From the NCBI RefSeq assembly GCF_000494755.1, contig NC_022657.1, positions 1,375,501-1,439,500 on the forward strand: DNA of 64,000 nt. The letters run 5' to 3'. Below, one piece after another: positions 27,262 to 38,410 of the stretch (the stretch's first letter is position 1; the number at the start of each line of letters is the position of its first letter). The translations under genes and the position numbers were made by a program. A model generated the notes under the pieces. It worked only from the letters and a program-made list of their open reading frames with translations, was not told the DNA's origin and did no database searches. Source of the stretch: Amorphoplanes friuliensis DSM 7358. GTDB lineage: Bacteria > Actinomycetota > Actinomycetes > Mycobacteriales > Micromonosporaceae.

Positions 27262-28797
27262 CTAACGCAGTAGCCCCACGGAGGACTCGATCGCGCCGCG
27301 CAGCCCGCGGCCGGCGACCACCTCCCGGGCCTGTTCGAGCACCGGGGCCAGGAACACGTCCGGTCCGGGCTCACCCGCAAAACCACCCACCGCGGCGACC
27401 GCCTCACGTCCGGCGGGTGAGGGCGTCAGGGGTGCGCGCAGCTGGATGCCCCGGACCCCGGCGAGCAGTTCGACGGCGAGCAGGCTGGTCAGGTTGTCGA
27501 GGACCGTCCGCAGTTTTTTCGCCCCGGCCCAGCCCATCGACACGTGGTCCTCCTGCATGCCGCTGGTCGGCAGGGAGTCGACCGACGCCGGGTTGGCCAG
27601 CCGGCGGTTCTCCGCGACGATGCCCGCGGCGGTGTACTGCGCGATCATCAGGCCGGAGTTGACCCCGGCGTCCGGCGCGAGGAACGGTGGCAGTTCGCGG
27701 TTGCGGGTGACGTCGAGCAGCCGGTCGACGCGGCGCTCGGCGATCGCACCGACCTCGGCAGCGGCGATGGCCAGGAAGTCCGCGGCAAAACCGAGCGGCG
27801 CCCCGTGGAAGTTGCCGGTCGACTCGACCCGGCCGTCGGCCAGCACGACGGGGTTGTCGACGACCGAGCGCAGCTCCCGCGCGGCGGTGGTCCGGACGAA
27901 CTCCAGCGTGTCGCGGGCCGCGCCGGCGACCTGCGGCGCGCAGCGCATCGAGTACGCGTCCTGCACGGCGTGCGCGAGGTCGTCGCGGTGCGAGTCCATG
28001 ATGGCCGAGTCCTGCAGCAGCCGGTGGATGTTCGCCGCCGAGTCGGCCTGACCCGGGTGCGGGCGGATCGAGTGCAGCTCGGGCAGGAACGGCCGCTCCG
28101 AGCCGAGCATCGCCTCGATCGCCAGCGCGGCGGTCACGTCGGCCATCGCGAACAGGTGACCGGCGTCCTCGATCGCCAGCAGCAGCATGGCGAGCATGCC
28201 GTCGGTGCCGTTGATCAGCGCCAGGCCCTCCTTGGCGGCCAGCTCGAGCGGCTCGAGCCGGGCGCTGTGCAGGGCGTCGGCGGCGGACATCCGGGCGCCG
28301 TCCTTGCCGAGCACCCAGCCCTCACCGAGCAGCACCAGTGCGCAGTGCGCCAGCGGCGCGAGGTCACCCGAGGCGCCCAGCGAGCCGTGCTCCGGCACCC
28401 ACGGCGTGATGTTGTTGTTCAGCAGGTCGACCAGCCCCTGCGCGAGCACCGGCCGGACCCCGGACAGGCCCATCGCGAGCGACCGCACCCGCAGCAGCAT
28501 CATCGCGCGGACGACCTCGCGGGGCATCGGTGCGCCGATGCCCGCCGCGTGCGAACGGATCAGCGCGTGCTGCAGCTCGGCGCGGCGCTCCGGTGCGATC
28601 GACGTGTTGGCCAGCGCGCCGAAGCCGGTCGAGACGCCGTAGACGGGCCGGCCGGAGGCCTCGATCGTGTCGACGATGCCGCGGCTGCGGGCCATCACCG
28701 CGTACGCGGCCTCGGTGAGCTCGACCCGCGCGTCGTGCCGGGCGACGGCGACGACGTCGGCGGGAGTGATGCCGGTGGGTTCCACAAAAACGCTCAT
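27262..28797 (-). CDS. hutH: Histidine ammonia-lyase
   Basis: 511 residues from the ATG at 28797. Deaminates histidine to urocanate, the first step of histidine degradation. The MIO prosthetic group forms from Ala142-Ser143-Gly144 in [35 protein letters not shown] and [22 protein letters not shown] are further family segments. The open frame continues upstream but over the hutI gene. Last gene of the hut operon; its start overlaps the end of hutI by 4 bases. Confidence 0.97.
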   Translation of the reverse strand: MSVFVEPTGITPADVVAVARHDARVELTEAAYAVMARSRGIVDTIEASGRPVYGVSTGFGALANTSIAPERRAELQHALIRSHAAGIGAPMPREVVRAMMLLRVRSLAMGLSGVRPVLAQGLVDLLNNNITPWVPEHGSLGASGDLAPLAHCALVLLGEGWVLGKDGARMSAADALHSARLEPLELAAKEGLALINGTDGMLAMLLLAIEDAGHLFAMADVTAALAIEAMLGSERPFLPELHSIRPHPGQADSAANIHRLLQDSAIMDSHRDDLAHAVQDAYSMRCAPQVAGAARDTLEFVRTTAARELRSVVDNPVVLADGRVESTGNFHGAPLGFAADFLAIAAAEVGAIAERRVDRLLDVTRNRELPPFLAPDAGVNSGLMIAQYTAAGIVAENRRLANPASVDSLPTSGMQEDHVSMGWAGAKKLRTVLDNLTSLLAVELLAGVRGIQLRAPLTPSPAGREAVAAVGGFAGEPGPDVFLAPVLEQAREVVAGRGLRGAIESSVGLLR

Positions 28798-29942
28798 AGG
28801 GGCACTCCGTCGTGCAGAGTCGTGGTGATCAGGGGAACACCGGGCCGGTAGGCCAGGTGCAGGTAGGACGGTGCGTCGAGGACCACGAGGTCGGCCCGCG
28901 CGCCGGGACGCACGACACCGACGTCGTCGCGCCGCAGCGCCCGGGCGCCACCCGCGGTCGCCGCCCACAGGGCCTCGGCGGGCGTCATCCGCATCTCGCG
29001 CACGGCGAGGGCCAGGCAGAACGCCATCGACGACGTGTAGGACGAGCCCGGATTGCAGTCGGTCGCCAGCGCCACGGTCACACCGGCGTCGAGCAGCCGG
29101 CGGGCGTCGGGATAGGGCGAGCGGGTCGAGAACTCCGCGCCGGGCAGCAGCGTCGCCACCGTGTCCGAGCCGGCCAGGGCGGCCACGTCCGCGTCGCTCA
29201 GGTGCGTGCAGTGGTCCGCGCTCGCGGCGCCGAGCTCGACGGCCAGTTGCACCCCCGGCCCCGCCACCAGCTGGTTCGCGTGCACCCGCAGCTGCAGCCC
29301 GGCCTGGGCGCCCGCGGTCAGGATCGTCCGGGCCTGGTCACCGTCGAAGGCTCCGCGGTCACAGAAGACATCAACCCATCTTGCGTACGGCGTGACGGCC
29401 TCGAGCATCGGCCCGGAGACCAGCCGCACGTACCCGTCGGGGTCGTCGGTGTACTCGGCCGGGACGACGTGGGCGCCGAGGAAGGTGGTCTCCGCGGTGA
29501 GCTGCCGGGCGACCCGCAGGCTGCGGACCTCGTCCTCGACGGACAGCCCGTAGCCGCTCTTGATCTCGACGGTCGTGGTGCCCTGCCGCCGCATCTCCCG
29601 CACGAGGCGCTGCGCCGAAGCCAGCAGCTCGTCGTCGGTGGCCGCCCGTGTGGCGGCGACGGTCGTGCGGATGCCACCGCCGGTGTACGGCTCGCCGTTC
29701 ATCCGCGCGGCGAACTCACCCGCCCGGTCGCCCGCGAAGACCAGATGCGCGTGACTGTCCACAAAGCCCGGAATCACCGCGGCGCCACGGGCGTCGAGGC
29801 GTTCGTCGGCCGCCGGTGCCGCGGCCGCGGGCCCGACCCAGGCGACGCGATCGCCGTCGGCCACCACGGCCGCGTCGGACAGGACGCCCAGCTCCGGGTC
29901 GTTGGTGACCAGCTCGCCGATGTTCGTGATCAGCAGGCTCAT
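28794..29942 (-). CDS. hutI: Imidazolonepropionase
   Basis: 382 residues. Opens the ring of imidazolone-5-propionate to give N-formimino-L-glutamate. Amidohydrolase metal site His64-x-His66 in [16 protein letters not shown], the substrate segment [21 protein letters not shown], a downstream His in LRVHANQLV, and Asp in [13 protein letters not shown]. It overlaps hutH and hutF by 4 bases at each end, so the four downstream hut genes are coupled. Confidence 0.96.
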   Translation of the reverse strand: MSLLITNIGELVTNDPELGVLSDAAVVADGDRVAWVGPAAAAPAADERLDARGAAVIPGFVDSHAHLVFAGDRAGEFAARMNGEPYTGGGIRTTVAATRAATDDELLASAQRLVREMRRQGTTTVEIKSGYGLSVEDEVRSLRVARQLTAETTFLGAHVVPAEYTDDPDGYVRLVSGPMLEAVTPYARWVDVFCDRGAFDGDQARTILTAGAQAGLQLRVHANQLVAGPGVQLAVELGAASADHCTHLSDADVAALAGSDTVATLLPGAEFSTRSPYPDARRLLDAGVTVALATDCNPGSSYTSSMAFCLALAVREMRMTPAEALWAATAGGARALRRDDVGVVRPGARADLVVLDAPSYLHLAYRPGVPLITTTLHDGVPL

Positions 29943-31213
29943 GACAGGGCCTTCCGCAGGGCGGCGGCCACGTCGAAGCCCGTGTGGCGCCCGCCGTCGA
30001 CGATCAGGCGGCCGTCCGCGATCACGTGGATGACGTCGGCGGCCGTGGCCGCGTAGACCGCACCCGACGGCTCGACCCCGGCCGTGCGCACGCTCTCCAG
30101 CGAGACCGCGACCAGGTCGGCGCGATGGCCCGGGGTGATGCGACCGGCGTCGTCCCAGCCCAGCGAGCCGTGGGCGGTCGCCGCCGTGAGCAGCTCGGCC
30201 GGGGTGAAGTGACCCCGCCGCTCACTCGCAAGACGCTCGTCCAGCTCGACGCCGCGGGCCTCCTCGAACAGATCGATCACGGCCTGGCTGTCGCTGCCGA
30301 GGCTCAGTGGCACACCCGCGTCGGCGAGGGCCCGGCCCGGTCCGATGCCGTCGGCCAGATCGCGTTCGGTGGTCGGACACAGGCAGACACCTGTGCCGCT
30401 GCCGCCGAGCGCCTTGATGTCGCCGTCGCTCAGATGCGTCGCGTGCACGGCGGTCGTACCCGGGCCGAGGATGCCGTGCTGCTGCAGCAACTCGGTGGGT
30501 GTGCACCCGTGGACGGCGCGGCACTGCTCGTTCTCGGCGCGCTGCTCCGACAGGTGGACGTGCAGCGGCGTCCGCCCGGCCAGGCCCGAGAGGTGGCGCG
30601 CCGGCACTGCGCGTACCGAATGGATCGCCGCGCCGAGCAGGGCGTGATCCGCCGGCCGGAGGGCCGCGGTCCGGTCCTCCCACGCGTCCAGATCACGGTC
30701 GCCGAAGCGGCGCTGGACACCCTCGAGCGGCTTACCGTCCACACTGGACGTCAGGTAGAGCGTGTCCAGCAGCGTGATCCGGATGCCGGCCTCGTGCGCC
30801 GCGGCGATCAGCGCCTGGCCCATGGCGTTCGGGTCGGCGTAGGGCGTGCCGTCGGCGGTGTGGTGCAGGTAGTGGAACTCGCCCACGCAGGTGATCCCGG
30901 CCAGCGCCATCTCGCCGTAGACCGCCCGGGCGAGCTCGAAATAGCTGTCCGGGTCGAGACGCGCGGCGACGGAGTACATGAGCTCGCGCCAGGTCCAGAA
31001 ACTGCCCCGATCACCGTGGGTACGCCCCCGCAGCGCGCGATGGAACGCATGGGAGTGAGCGTTTACTAACCCGGGCACGACCAGGCCTGACAGGCGTGTG
31101 CCCGCCGCCGGCGCGTTCGGCGTGACGGCCGTGAACCGGCCACCAGCGACCTCGATCCGCACGTCGCGCGCGACGGCGCCGTCGACCCACGCGTACTCGG
31201 CGAAGTACGTCAC
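29939..31213 (-). CDS. hutF: Formimidoylglutamate deiminase
   Basis: 424 residues. Converts N-formiminoglutamate to N-formylglutamate and ammonia, so this organism uses the five-step hut route. Amidohydrolase metal ligands in [37 protein letters not shown] and [15 protein letters not shown] supply further ligands, and [24 protein letters not shown] holds the catalytic Asp. It is coupled to hutI and to the M20 amidase by 4-base overlaps. Confidence 0.94.
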   Translation of the reverse strand: MTYFAEYAWVDGAVARDVRIEVAGGRFTAVTPNAPAAGTRLSGLVVPGLVNAHSHAFHRALRGRTHGDRGSFWTWRELMYSVAARLDPDSYFELARAVYGEMALAGITCVGEFHYLHHTADGTPYADPNAMGQALIAAAHEAGIRITLLDTLYLTSSVDGKPLEGVQRRFGDRDLDAWEDRTAALRPADHALLGAAIHSVRAVPARHLSGLAGRTPLHVHLSEQRAENEQCRAVHGCTPTELLQQHGILGPGTTAVHATHLSDGDIKALGGSGTGVCLCPTTERDLADGIGPGRALADAGVPLSLGSDSQAVIDLFEEARGVELDERLASERRGHFTPAELLTAATAHGSLGWDDAGRITPGHRADLVAVSLESVRTAGVEPSGAVYAATAADVIHVIADGRLIVDGGRHTGFDVAAALRKALS

Positions 31214-32381
31214 GTCAGCTCCCGCAGCACCGTGGCCAGCGCCTCGACACCGGCCGTGCAGTCCTCGTCGGACGCGTACTCGGCGGGGGAGTGGGAGACG
31301 CCCGTCGGGTTACGGACGAAGAGCATCGCGGTCGGTACGTGCGCCGACAGCACCCCCGCGTCGTGGCCGGCACCGGTCGGCAGGATCGGTGCGTCGCCCA
31401 GCAGAGCCGAGAGGCGTGCGGCCAGGGACGTGTCGAAGGCGACCTCGGGGGAGACCGACTCCGGCTCGACGACCACCTGCGTACCGTCCTGGCCGGCCCG
31501 CTCGACCGCGCGCTTGACGACCGCCTCGACCAGCCGTTCCATGGTCGGGGTGTCCGCCGCGCGGGCGTCGAGCCAGCCGCGGACCAGCGACGGGATCGCG
31601 TTGGTGGCGTTCGGCTCGACCGTCACCCGGGCGATCGTCGCGTGCGCGCCGGCCAGCCACGCCTCCTCGTTGGCGGCCAGCACGGTCGACGCGAAGGTCA
31701 GCATCGGGTCGTGCCGGTCCGCCATCCGCGTGGTGCCCGCGTGGTCGCCGTGCCCGGTGAAGTCCAGCCGCCAGCGGCCGTGCGGCCAGATCGCGCTGGC
31801 CACCCCGACCGGTACGTCCAGCACCCGACCCTGCTCGATGTGCAGCTCGACGACAGCACTCACCCGCGCCGACAAAGACGGCAGTGCACCCGCCGGCCGG
31901 CTGCCCAGCGCCTCACCGAACGTCACACCGTCGCGGTCGCACAGCGCCGCCGCCTTGCCGGGATCGATCACTCCGGACAGCAGCCGCGAGCCGAGACAGG
32001 GCAGCCCGAACCGGCCACCCTCCTCGTCGACGAACGCGGCCACACCGATCGGCCGCCCCGGCGTGAACCCCTGCTCCCGCAACCGGTCCACGGCCAGGAA
32101 CGCGCTGACGATGCCGAGCGGGCCGTCGTAACCACCACCGTGCGGGACCGAGTCGAAGTGCGAGCCGGTCAGCACGGTGCCGCGGCCCCACTGTGCACCC
32201 CACCAGGCGAACAGGTTGCCGTTGCCGTCGTCGGTGACGGTCATGTCCCGGCGATCCGCCTGGTTACGGAACCAGTCGCGCAGGGTCAGCTCCGGGTCGG
32301 TGAGGGCGTACCGGAGGTAACCGCCCTTGCGGTCACGGCCGATGGGCGCGATCTCGGCCCAGAGCCGCGCGAACGCCGCGG

Positions 32382-32385
<4 letters not shown>
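31210..32385 (-). CDS. M20-family amidase (allantoate amidohydrolase type) in the hut operon
   Basis: 391 residues from the GTG at 32385, which overlaps the hutU stop (GTGA). Zinc-dependent amidase of the allantoate amidohydrolase / N-carbamoylase group: [18 protein letters not shown] (metal His and Asp), [17 protein letters not shown] (catalytic Glu pair), [11 protein letters not shown] and [13 protein letters not shown] in the dimer domain, and a C-terminal metal His in [10 protein letters not shown]. The operon makes N-formylglutamate but has no classic HutG deformylase; this enzyme sits exactly where one is needed, so N-formylglutamate hydrolysis to glutamate is the likely role. That is inference from context. 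Confidence 0.88.
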
Positions 32386-34013
<1,628 letters not shown>

Positions 34014-34018
34014 CGACG

Positions 34019-34045
34019 GCTCCTTCACGCTTCTGCTCCTTCACG
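34019..34045 (-). repeat. 12-bp direct repeat in the hutR-hutU junction
   Basis: GCTCCTTCACGC occurs at 34019-34030 and again at 34034-34045 (15-bp step). Read on the coding strand each copy is GCGTGAAGGAGC and contains a Shine-Dalgarno-like AAGGAG; the upstream copy spans the hutR stop codon, the downstream copy serves hutU. A small duplication. Confidence 0.6.
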
Positions 34046-34889
34046 CCTCGAACAGGTGGCGGCGGGAGGCGTACGCCTCGAACTCCTCCAGGCGACGCTG
34101 GGCCTGCTCCGGCGCCGCGTCACACATCGCCTGCAGCAACACCATCGCCATCGCCATCGGCCCGGTGTGCAGGTCGAACACCAGCTGGGTGCCGACCGGT
34201 GCGGGCAGCACCACGTCGGCGTGACCGGCGACCGGGCTGACCGCCGAATCGGTGAGCGCCACGACCCGCAGCCCGGCGGCGCCGGCCTCACGGATCACGT
34301 CCAGCGTCTCCCGCGGATAGCGCGGCAGCACGATGGCCAGCATCGCAGTCGCACCGGCCGCGCGGGCCTGATCGACCCGGTCGAGCAGCATCGTCCCGCC
34401 GCCGTCGAGCACCCGCACATCAGGATGCACCTTGGCGGCGAAGTACCCGAAATAGCCGGCCAGCGGCCCGGCGGCGCGCAACCCCAGCACCGGCAGCGGA
34501 CGGCTCGCGGCCAGCAACCCGGCGGCCTCCCGCACCGCGTCGAGGCTGCCCAGCTGGTCGGCCATCCGCTCGAGATGCTGCGTCTCGGCCCGCAGAGCCC
34601 GCTGCATGGCGTTGTCACCACTGTCCGCGGGAGCCGGACCGACGTCGACCAGCGCGCGCAGCTCCCGGCGCAGCGCCGGATAACCCGCATAACCCAGCGC
34701 CATCGCAAACCGGGTCACCGAGGGCTGACTCACCCCGGCGAGCTCGGCCACCTCGGCCGCGGACAGGAACGCCGCCGACGAGGCGTGCTGGACCAGGCTG
34801 TGCGCGATCCGCCGCTGAGTCGGCGTCAGCCGGGCACCCTGGAACAGATCCAGCACCCGCTCGGCCGTCCTGACAGCTCCGTCATTCAC
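34041..34889 (-). CDS. hutR: MurR/RpiR-family regulator of the hut operon
   Basis: 282 residues. N-terminal RpiR helix-turn-helix (about 20-95: LTPTQRRIAHSLVQHASSAAFLSAAEVAELAGVSQPSVTRFAMALGYAGYPALRREL) and a C-terminal SIS sugar-phosphate-type domain (about 125-260: LPVLGLRAAGPLAGYFGYFAAKVHPDVRVL). It is the first gene of the hut operon. RpiR regulators usually sense phosphosugars, but those linked to hut genes respond to urocanate or a later intermediate; the ligand here is not visible. A TGAAA-AC-TTTCA box precedes it. Confidence 0.85.
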   Translation of the reverse strand: MNDGAVRTAERVLDLFQGARLTPTQRRIAHSLVQHASSAAFLSAAEVAELAGVSQPSVTRFAMALGYAGYPALRRELRALVDVGPAPADSGDNAMQRALRAETQHLERMADQLGSLDAVREAAGLLAASRPLPVLGLRAAGPLAGYFGYFAAKVHPDVRVLDGGGTMLLDRVDQARAAGATAMLAIVLPRYPRETLDVIREAGAAGLRVVALTDSAVSPVAGHADVVLPAPVGTQLVFDLHTGPMAMAMVLLQAMCDAAPEQAQRRLEEFEAYASRRHLFEA

Positions 34890-34905
34890 TCGAGCAGACT
34901 ATGCA

Positions 34906-34917
34906 TGAAAACTTTCA
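34906..34917. promoter_or_regulatory. TGAAA-AC-TTTCA operator candidate before hutR
   Basis: A 12-bp inverted repeat with 5-bp arms, 16 bases upstream of the hutR start. TGAAA/TTTCA half-sites are common for RpiR-family regulators, so autoregulation of the hut operon is plausible. The gap to the divergent MOSC gene (34890-35004) holds no gene. Confidence 0.5.
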
Positions 34918-35004
34918 CTGCGCTAGTGCTGCACCGCATGGTGACGAATCCGTCGGCGTCCTCGCCGGACGGCGGGTGCGTGATCAGGCGCCTAGGCTGG
35001 GGTG

Positions 35005-35808
35005 ATGCGGATCAGCTCGCTGCACACGTACCCGGTCAAAGGCGGTCACCGCCTCGACCACGACGCAGCGCTGGTGGAGCCGTGGGGTCTCGCCGGTGAC
35101 CGCCGCTGGATGATCGTCGACCAGGACGGGAACGGCATCACCCAGCGCCAGGCCCCGATCCTGACCGGGCTGCGGCCCGTCCCCTACGCCGGCGGGCTGG
35201 ACCTCAACGGCTTCCGCGTCGACGAACCGGTCGACGGCCCCAAAGCGACAATCCGCGTCTTCAGCTCAAAACCCCCGCTGACCGCCCGGATCGCACCGGC
35301 GGCCACCGACTTCATCAGCACGTTCCTCGCCCGCCCGGCCCGGCTCGCCTGGCTCGCCGACACCGGCGTCCGGCCCATCGAGACCCACGCCCGGCCCAGC
35401 GACCGCGTCAGCTTCGCCGACGGATACCCGCTGCTGCTCACCACCACCGCGTCCCTCGACGCCCTCAACGACTGGCTCCTCGAAGCCGGCGACGAACCCG
35501 TACCCATGACCCGCTTCCGCCCCAACGTCGTCATCAGCGGCACCCGGCCCTGGGCCGAGGACAACTGGCTCGGCGGCCGCCTCCAACTCGGCGACGTGAC
35601 CTTCCGCGCCGCCAAATCCTGCAGTCGCTGCGTCGTGACCACCATCGATCAGGACACGGGCGAAACCGGCCGGCAACCCCTGCGCGCCCTCGGCCGCCAC
35701 CGCCGATACACCGACGGACTCCTCTTCGGCATCAACCTCATCCCCGACATCACTCCAGGTGAGACAGGAATCATCCGCGCGGGGGAGTCTTCCTTAGCTC
35801 TGCCTTAG
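35005..35808 (+). CDS. MOSC domain-containing protein
   Basis: 267 residues from the ATG at 35005 (a GTG directly before it is also possible). N-terminal MOSC beta-barrel (MRISSLHTYPVKGGHRLDHDAALVEPWGLAGDRRWMIVDQDG) and C-terminal MOSC domain with the conserved cysteine in AAKSCSRCVVTTIDQDTGETG; MTRFRPNVVISG is the other family marker. MOSC proteins bind molybdenum cofactor and carry sulfur; mARC/YcbX-like members reduce N-hydroxylated compounds. No ferredoxin domain is fused here. Substrate unknown. Confidence 0.88.
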   Translation: MRISSLHTYPVKGGHRLDHDAALVEPWGLAGDRRWMIVDQDGNGITQRQAPILTGLRPVPYAGGLDLNGFRVDEPVDGPKATIRVFSSKPPLTARIAPAATDFISTFLARPARLAWLADTGVRPIETHARPSDRVSFADGYPLLLTTTASLDALNDWLLEAGDEPVPMTRFRPNVVISGTRPWAEDNWLGGRLQLGDVTFRAAKSCSRCVVTTIDQDTGETGRQPLRALGRHRRYTDGLLFGINLIPDITPGETGIIRAGESSLALP

Positions 35809-35851
35809 GAGAGTTGCCCAGGCGCCACGCACCCGCGAAGGATGCGTCAGC

Positions 35852-36775
35852 GTGACCGCACATCGCCTCCTCGCCCCCCGCTGGCTCGCCACGGGCGGCG
35901 CCGTGCTGCTCGCCGGAATCATCGGCGCCGCGCTGCTGCTCCAGAACGGTGGCTCCGCCTGCGCGGCCCCACCGAGCAGCGCCAAGCACACAGGCAAGGC
36001 GACGTTCTACGACCTGGCCGGCACCCAGGGCAACTGCTCCACCAAACCACCGGCCGACGACCTCTACGTCGCCCTCGGCAAAACCGAATACTCCGGGGCG
36101 CGCGCCTGCGGCTCCTACCTCGACGTCACCGGCCCCAAAGGCAAGGTCCGCGTCAAGGTCTTCGACTCCTGCCCCGAATGCGCCGCCGGCCACCTCGACC
36201 TGAGCCGTACCGCGTTCAAGAAGATCGGCAAGGAGATCGACGGCATCATCCCGATCACCTACAAAGCCGTCCCGAACGCCCCCACCCCGGGCCCGCTCAG
36301 CATCACCTTCGTCGAAGGCACCTCCCAGTACTACTGGGCGGTCACCATCGACAACCACTCGAACCCCATCAAATCGGTGCAGGCCAAGGGCCCGGGCGGC
36401 AGCTTCAAGTCCGCCCACCTCGAGGACTACAACGTCTGGATCCTCGACGGATCCGCCGGCCAGGGCCCCTTCCAGGTCAAGATGACCGACATCTACGGCA
36501 GGACCGTCACGGCCAAGAACATCAAACTCAAACCCCAGACCCGGCAGACCACTTCCGTACGCTTCTCGGCCGGCACGACCAGTCAGGCCGAGAAGCCGGC
36601 TCCCGCCAAGAAGAAGAAAAAGCCTTCCCCCTCGGCGTCCGTATCGGCGTCGGCGTCACCCTCACCAGCGCCGTCCCCCTCGGTGTCGCTGTCGTCCGAG
36701 GCTCCCGTCCTCGAATCGACCGAGGAGGTTGCGCTCGCCGCGGCTGCCCCGGTGGCGAAGAAGTCCTGCGGCTGA
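35852..36775 (+). CDS. Expansin-like (EXLX1 type) secreted protein with a Ser/Pro/Lys tail
   Basis: 307 residues from the GTG at 35852. An N-terminal hydrophobic stretch (residues 12-31) is a signal peptide or anchor. About 45-145 is the RlpA-like double-psi barrel of expansins (GKATFYDLAGTQGNCS, KVRVKVFDSCPECAAGHLDLS), with Asp116 at the position of the key Asp of Bacillus EXLX1. About 148-235 is the CBM63-like wall-binding domain, with aromatic residues Tyr160, Tyr161 and Trp162 (SQYYWAVTIDNHSNPIKSV). Such proteins loosen cellulose or cell wall without hydrolysis. The last 70 residues are a lysine patch, then Ser/Pro/Ala repeats, ending VAKKSCG. Confidence 0.85.
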   Translation: MTAHRLLAPRWLATGGAVLLAGIIGAALLLQNGGSACAAPPSSAKHTGKATFYDLAGTQGNCSTKPPADDLYVALGKTEYSGARACGSYLDVTGPKGKVRVKVFDSCPECAAGHLDLSRTAFKKIGKEIDGIIPITYKAVPNAPTPGPLSITFVEGTSQYYWAVTIDNHSNPIKSVQAKGPGGSFKSAHLEDYNVWILDGSAGQGPFQVKMTDIYGRTVTAKNIKLKPQTRQTTSVRFSAGTTSQAEKPAPAKKKKKPSPSASVSASASPSPAPSPSVSLSSEAPVLESTEEVALAAAAPVAKKSCG

Positions 36776-36782
36776 CGGCGTC

Positions 36783-37301
36783 CTAGCGCAGGTCGAGCCA
36801 CATCAGGACCTCATCGCGGTCGTCACCCGGGCCGACACGCAGTGCGCCCGGGATCCGGCCGACCTCCCGGTAGCCGACACTGCGGTAGAAGTTGTCCAGC
36901 CCGTGCCCGTCCCGCAGGGTGACCTGCAGACCGGCCAGGCCCAGCTTGCGGCCCACGACGGTGGCCTCCCGCATCAGCGCGGCGCCGTACCCCCGGCCCT
37001 GGCTACCCGGCACGACCATGACGCGCTTGAGGACACGCCAGTGCGCCTTGAGCTCGAACCGGTTGTCCGCCACAAAAAGCAACGAGACCAGGCGGCCGTC
37101 GTCGAGCCCGATGAGCAGGTGGTCGACGCCGTCCGCGACACCGGTAAAGGCCGCTTGCGCGACGGGGCGTACCTGGTCGGCGGTGACCGGGGCGACAAAA
37201 CCGACGGCCCCACCGGCGTTGGTGACCTCGGTCCACAGCTCGACGATCTCCGCCCGCAGCCGATCGGTCAACGGCGGATCAAGCACGAACGACAAAGTCA
37301 T
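36783..37301 (-). CDS. GNAT-family N-acetyltransferase
   Basis: 172 residues from the ATG at 37301 (MTLSFVLDPPLTDRLRAEIVELW). The acetyl-CoA site is KRVMVVPGSQGRGYGAALMREA (Q-x-R-G-x-G/A, about 93-114), followed by GLDNFYRSVGYREVGRIPGAL at the end of the fold. The open frame runs on upstream into the tRNA-Leu gene, which cannot be coding, so the chosen start is well supported. The acceptor amine is unknown. It is convergent with the expansin-like gene. Confidence 0.87.
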   Translation of the reverse strand: MTLSFVLDPPLTDRLRAEIVELWTEVTNAGGAVGFVAPVTADQVRPVAQAAFTGVADGVDHLLIGLDDGRLVSLLFVADNRFELKAHWRVLKRVMVVPGSQGRGYGAALMREATVVGRKLGLAGLQVTLRDGHGLDNFYRSVGYREVGRIPGALRVGPGDDRDEVLMWLDLR

Positions 37302-37371
37302 GCCGCCATCCTCGCGCCCGTCGCCGGCCCGGACGCGGCGTGCGTTCCTCAGGGTGCGCGAGACCACAGGG

Positions 37372-37454
37372 TGCGGAAGGCGGGACTCGAACCCGCACGC
37401 CCTCTCGGACACAAGCTCCTAAGGCTTGCGCGTCTGCCATTTCGCCACTTCCGC
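37372..37454 (-). tRNA. tRNA-Leu (anticodon TAG)
   Basis: 83 nt without CCA. Acceptor stem GCGGAAG/CTTCCGC with discriminator A, anticodon stem-loop CAAGC-CTTAGGA-GCTTG, a long variable arm typical of tRNA-Leu, and T-loop GGTTCGAGTCC. The anticodon complement is at 37419-37421. Confidence 0.95.
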
Positions 37455-37487
37455 CCGATTTGCCACCAGCAAATCGCTGCCAGCATT

Positions 37488-38378
37488 CTAGACCGGGCCG
37501 TGCGATTCCAGCCGCTCGGCCGCCGTCACCCGAGTCTCTATCGTGCCCAGCCCGGCCGCCGTGAGGACGGCCCGGACGGACGACGGGGACAGGTCGATCG
37601 GATCGTCCTCCCGCAATCGGAGGGCGTGAGCCAGCTTTCGGTCGCCCAGCGTCGGATTCTCCAGCGCAAAAGCCAGGACCGCATCGCGCTCGGACTGCGA
37701 GAGTGGGCGGCGAGCTGCAAAGGTCAGTGAACCGCGAACGGCCAGACGACGCTTCAGCTGATAGATGTGGCCGACGCTGCAGCCGATCAGCCGGGCCGCG
37801 TCCGAGGTGGTCACCTCACCCTTGCCGACCAGTGTCAGTACCTCGATCTTCTCCTGCTCGCTCAGTGCGATGTGCGGCCGGTCGGCATCGAAGGAGATGC
37901 CGGGCGAGCGCTGCCGGTTACGCCCGGCATATGTCGCGGTCTGGCTGTGGCAGTTCGGGCAGAGGAACTGAACGTTGTCCGGCCGGCAGTCCCAGAACTG
38001 ACCATCGATGTGATCAATGTGCAGGGTCAGCGGACGCCCGTTCCAGCTGTCACCGACACCGCATGCGGCGCATCGGTAGGCCCGGCCCAGATCCGTCAAG
38101 GCGCGGCGCAGGACCGTCGGCTTCTCGCGCTTGGCGTCGACCGGCCGGACCACCAGCACTTCGGTGTGCTCGCGTCGCTTCGAGCTGCGATAGCGGCGGA
38201 CCGGCGGCGTCCCCTCGAAGTGCGAGGTGTCGATGCCGAGCTGGTCGATGCGGCGGCGCAGATGGGCGTGGGCGCCGCCGTTCAGCCGCAGACCGAGGTG
38301 GCGCAGGACTCCGGCCATGGAGGTGGAGGCGGCGACGGCTTCGCTGAGGATTTCGCGGGTGTATCTGACGTAGGCCAC
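37488..38378 (-). CDS. HNH endonuclease with helix-turn-helix region
   Basis: 296 residues. An HNH/zinc core spans about 106-155: YRCAACGVGD...LTLHIDHIDGQFWDCRPDNVQFLCPNCHSQTATYAGRN, with two CxxC pairs and the catalytic His. It is followed by SEQEKIEVLTLVGKGEVTTSDAARLIGCSVGHIYQLKRRL, a helix-turn-helix like those of resolvases and Hin. The N-terminal 70 residues also look DNA-binding (EILSEAVAASTSMAGVLRHLGLRLNGGAHAHLRRRIDQLG). Start ATG at 38378. It lies 33 bases upstream of tRNA-Leu on the same strand. The function could be a homing-type or defence nuclease. Confidence 0.82.
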   Translation of the reverse strand: MAYVRYTREILSEAVAASTSMAGVLRHLGLRLNGGAHAHLRRRIDQLGIDTSHFEGTPPVRRYRSSKRREHTEVLVVRPVDAKREKPTVLRRALTDLGRAYRCAACGVGDSWNGRPLTLHIDHIDGQFWDCRPDNVQFLCPNCHSQTATYAGRNRQRSPGISFDADRPHIALSEQEKIEVLTLVGKGEVTTSDAARLIGCSVGHIYQLKRRLAVRGSLTFAARRPLSQSERDAVLAFALENPTLGDRKLAHALRLREDDPIDLSPSSVRAVLTAAGLGTIETRVTAAERLESHGPV

Positions 38379-38410
38379 CGCGGGAACCTAGCGACGCGGT
38401 CCGACAGTTC

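Noticed and set aside
36783-37412. Long form of the GNAT frame starting at 37412
   Set aside because: Its first 37 codons run through the tRNA-Leu gene; the ATG at 37301 fits the family.
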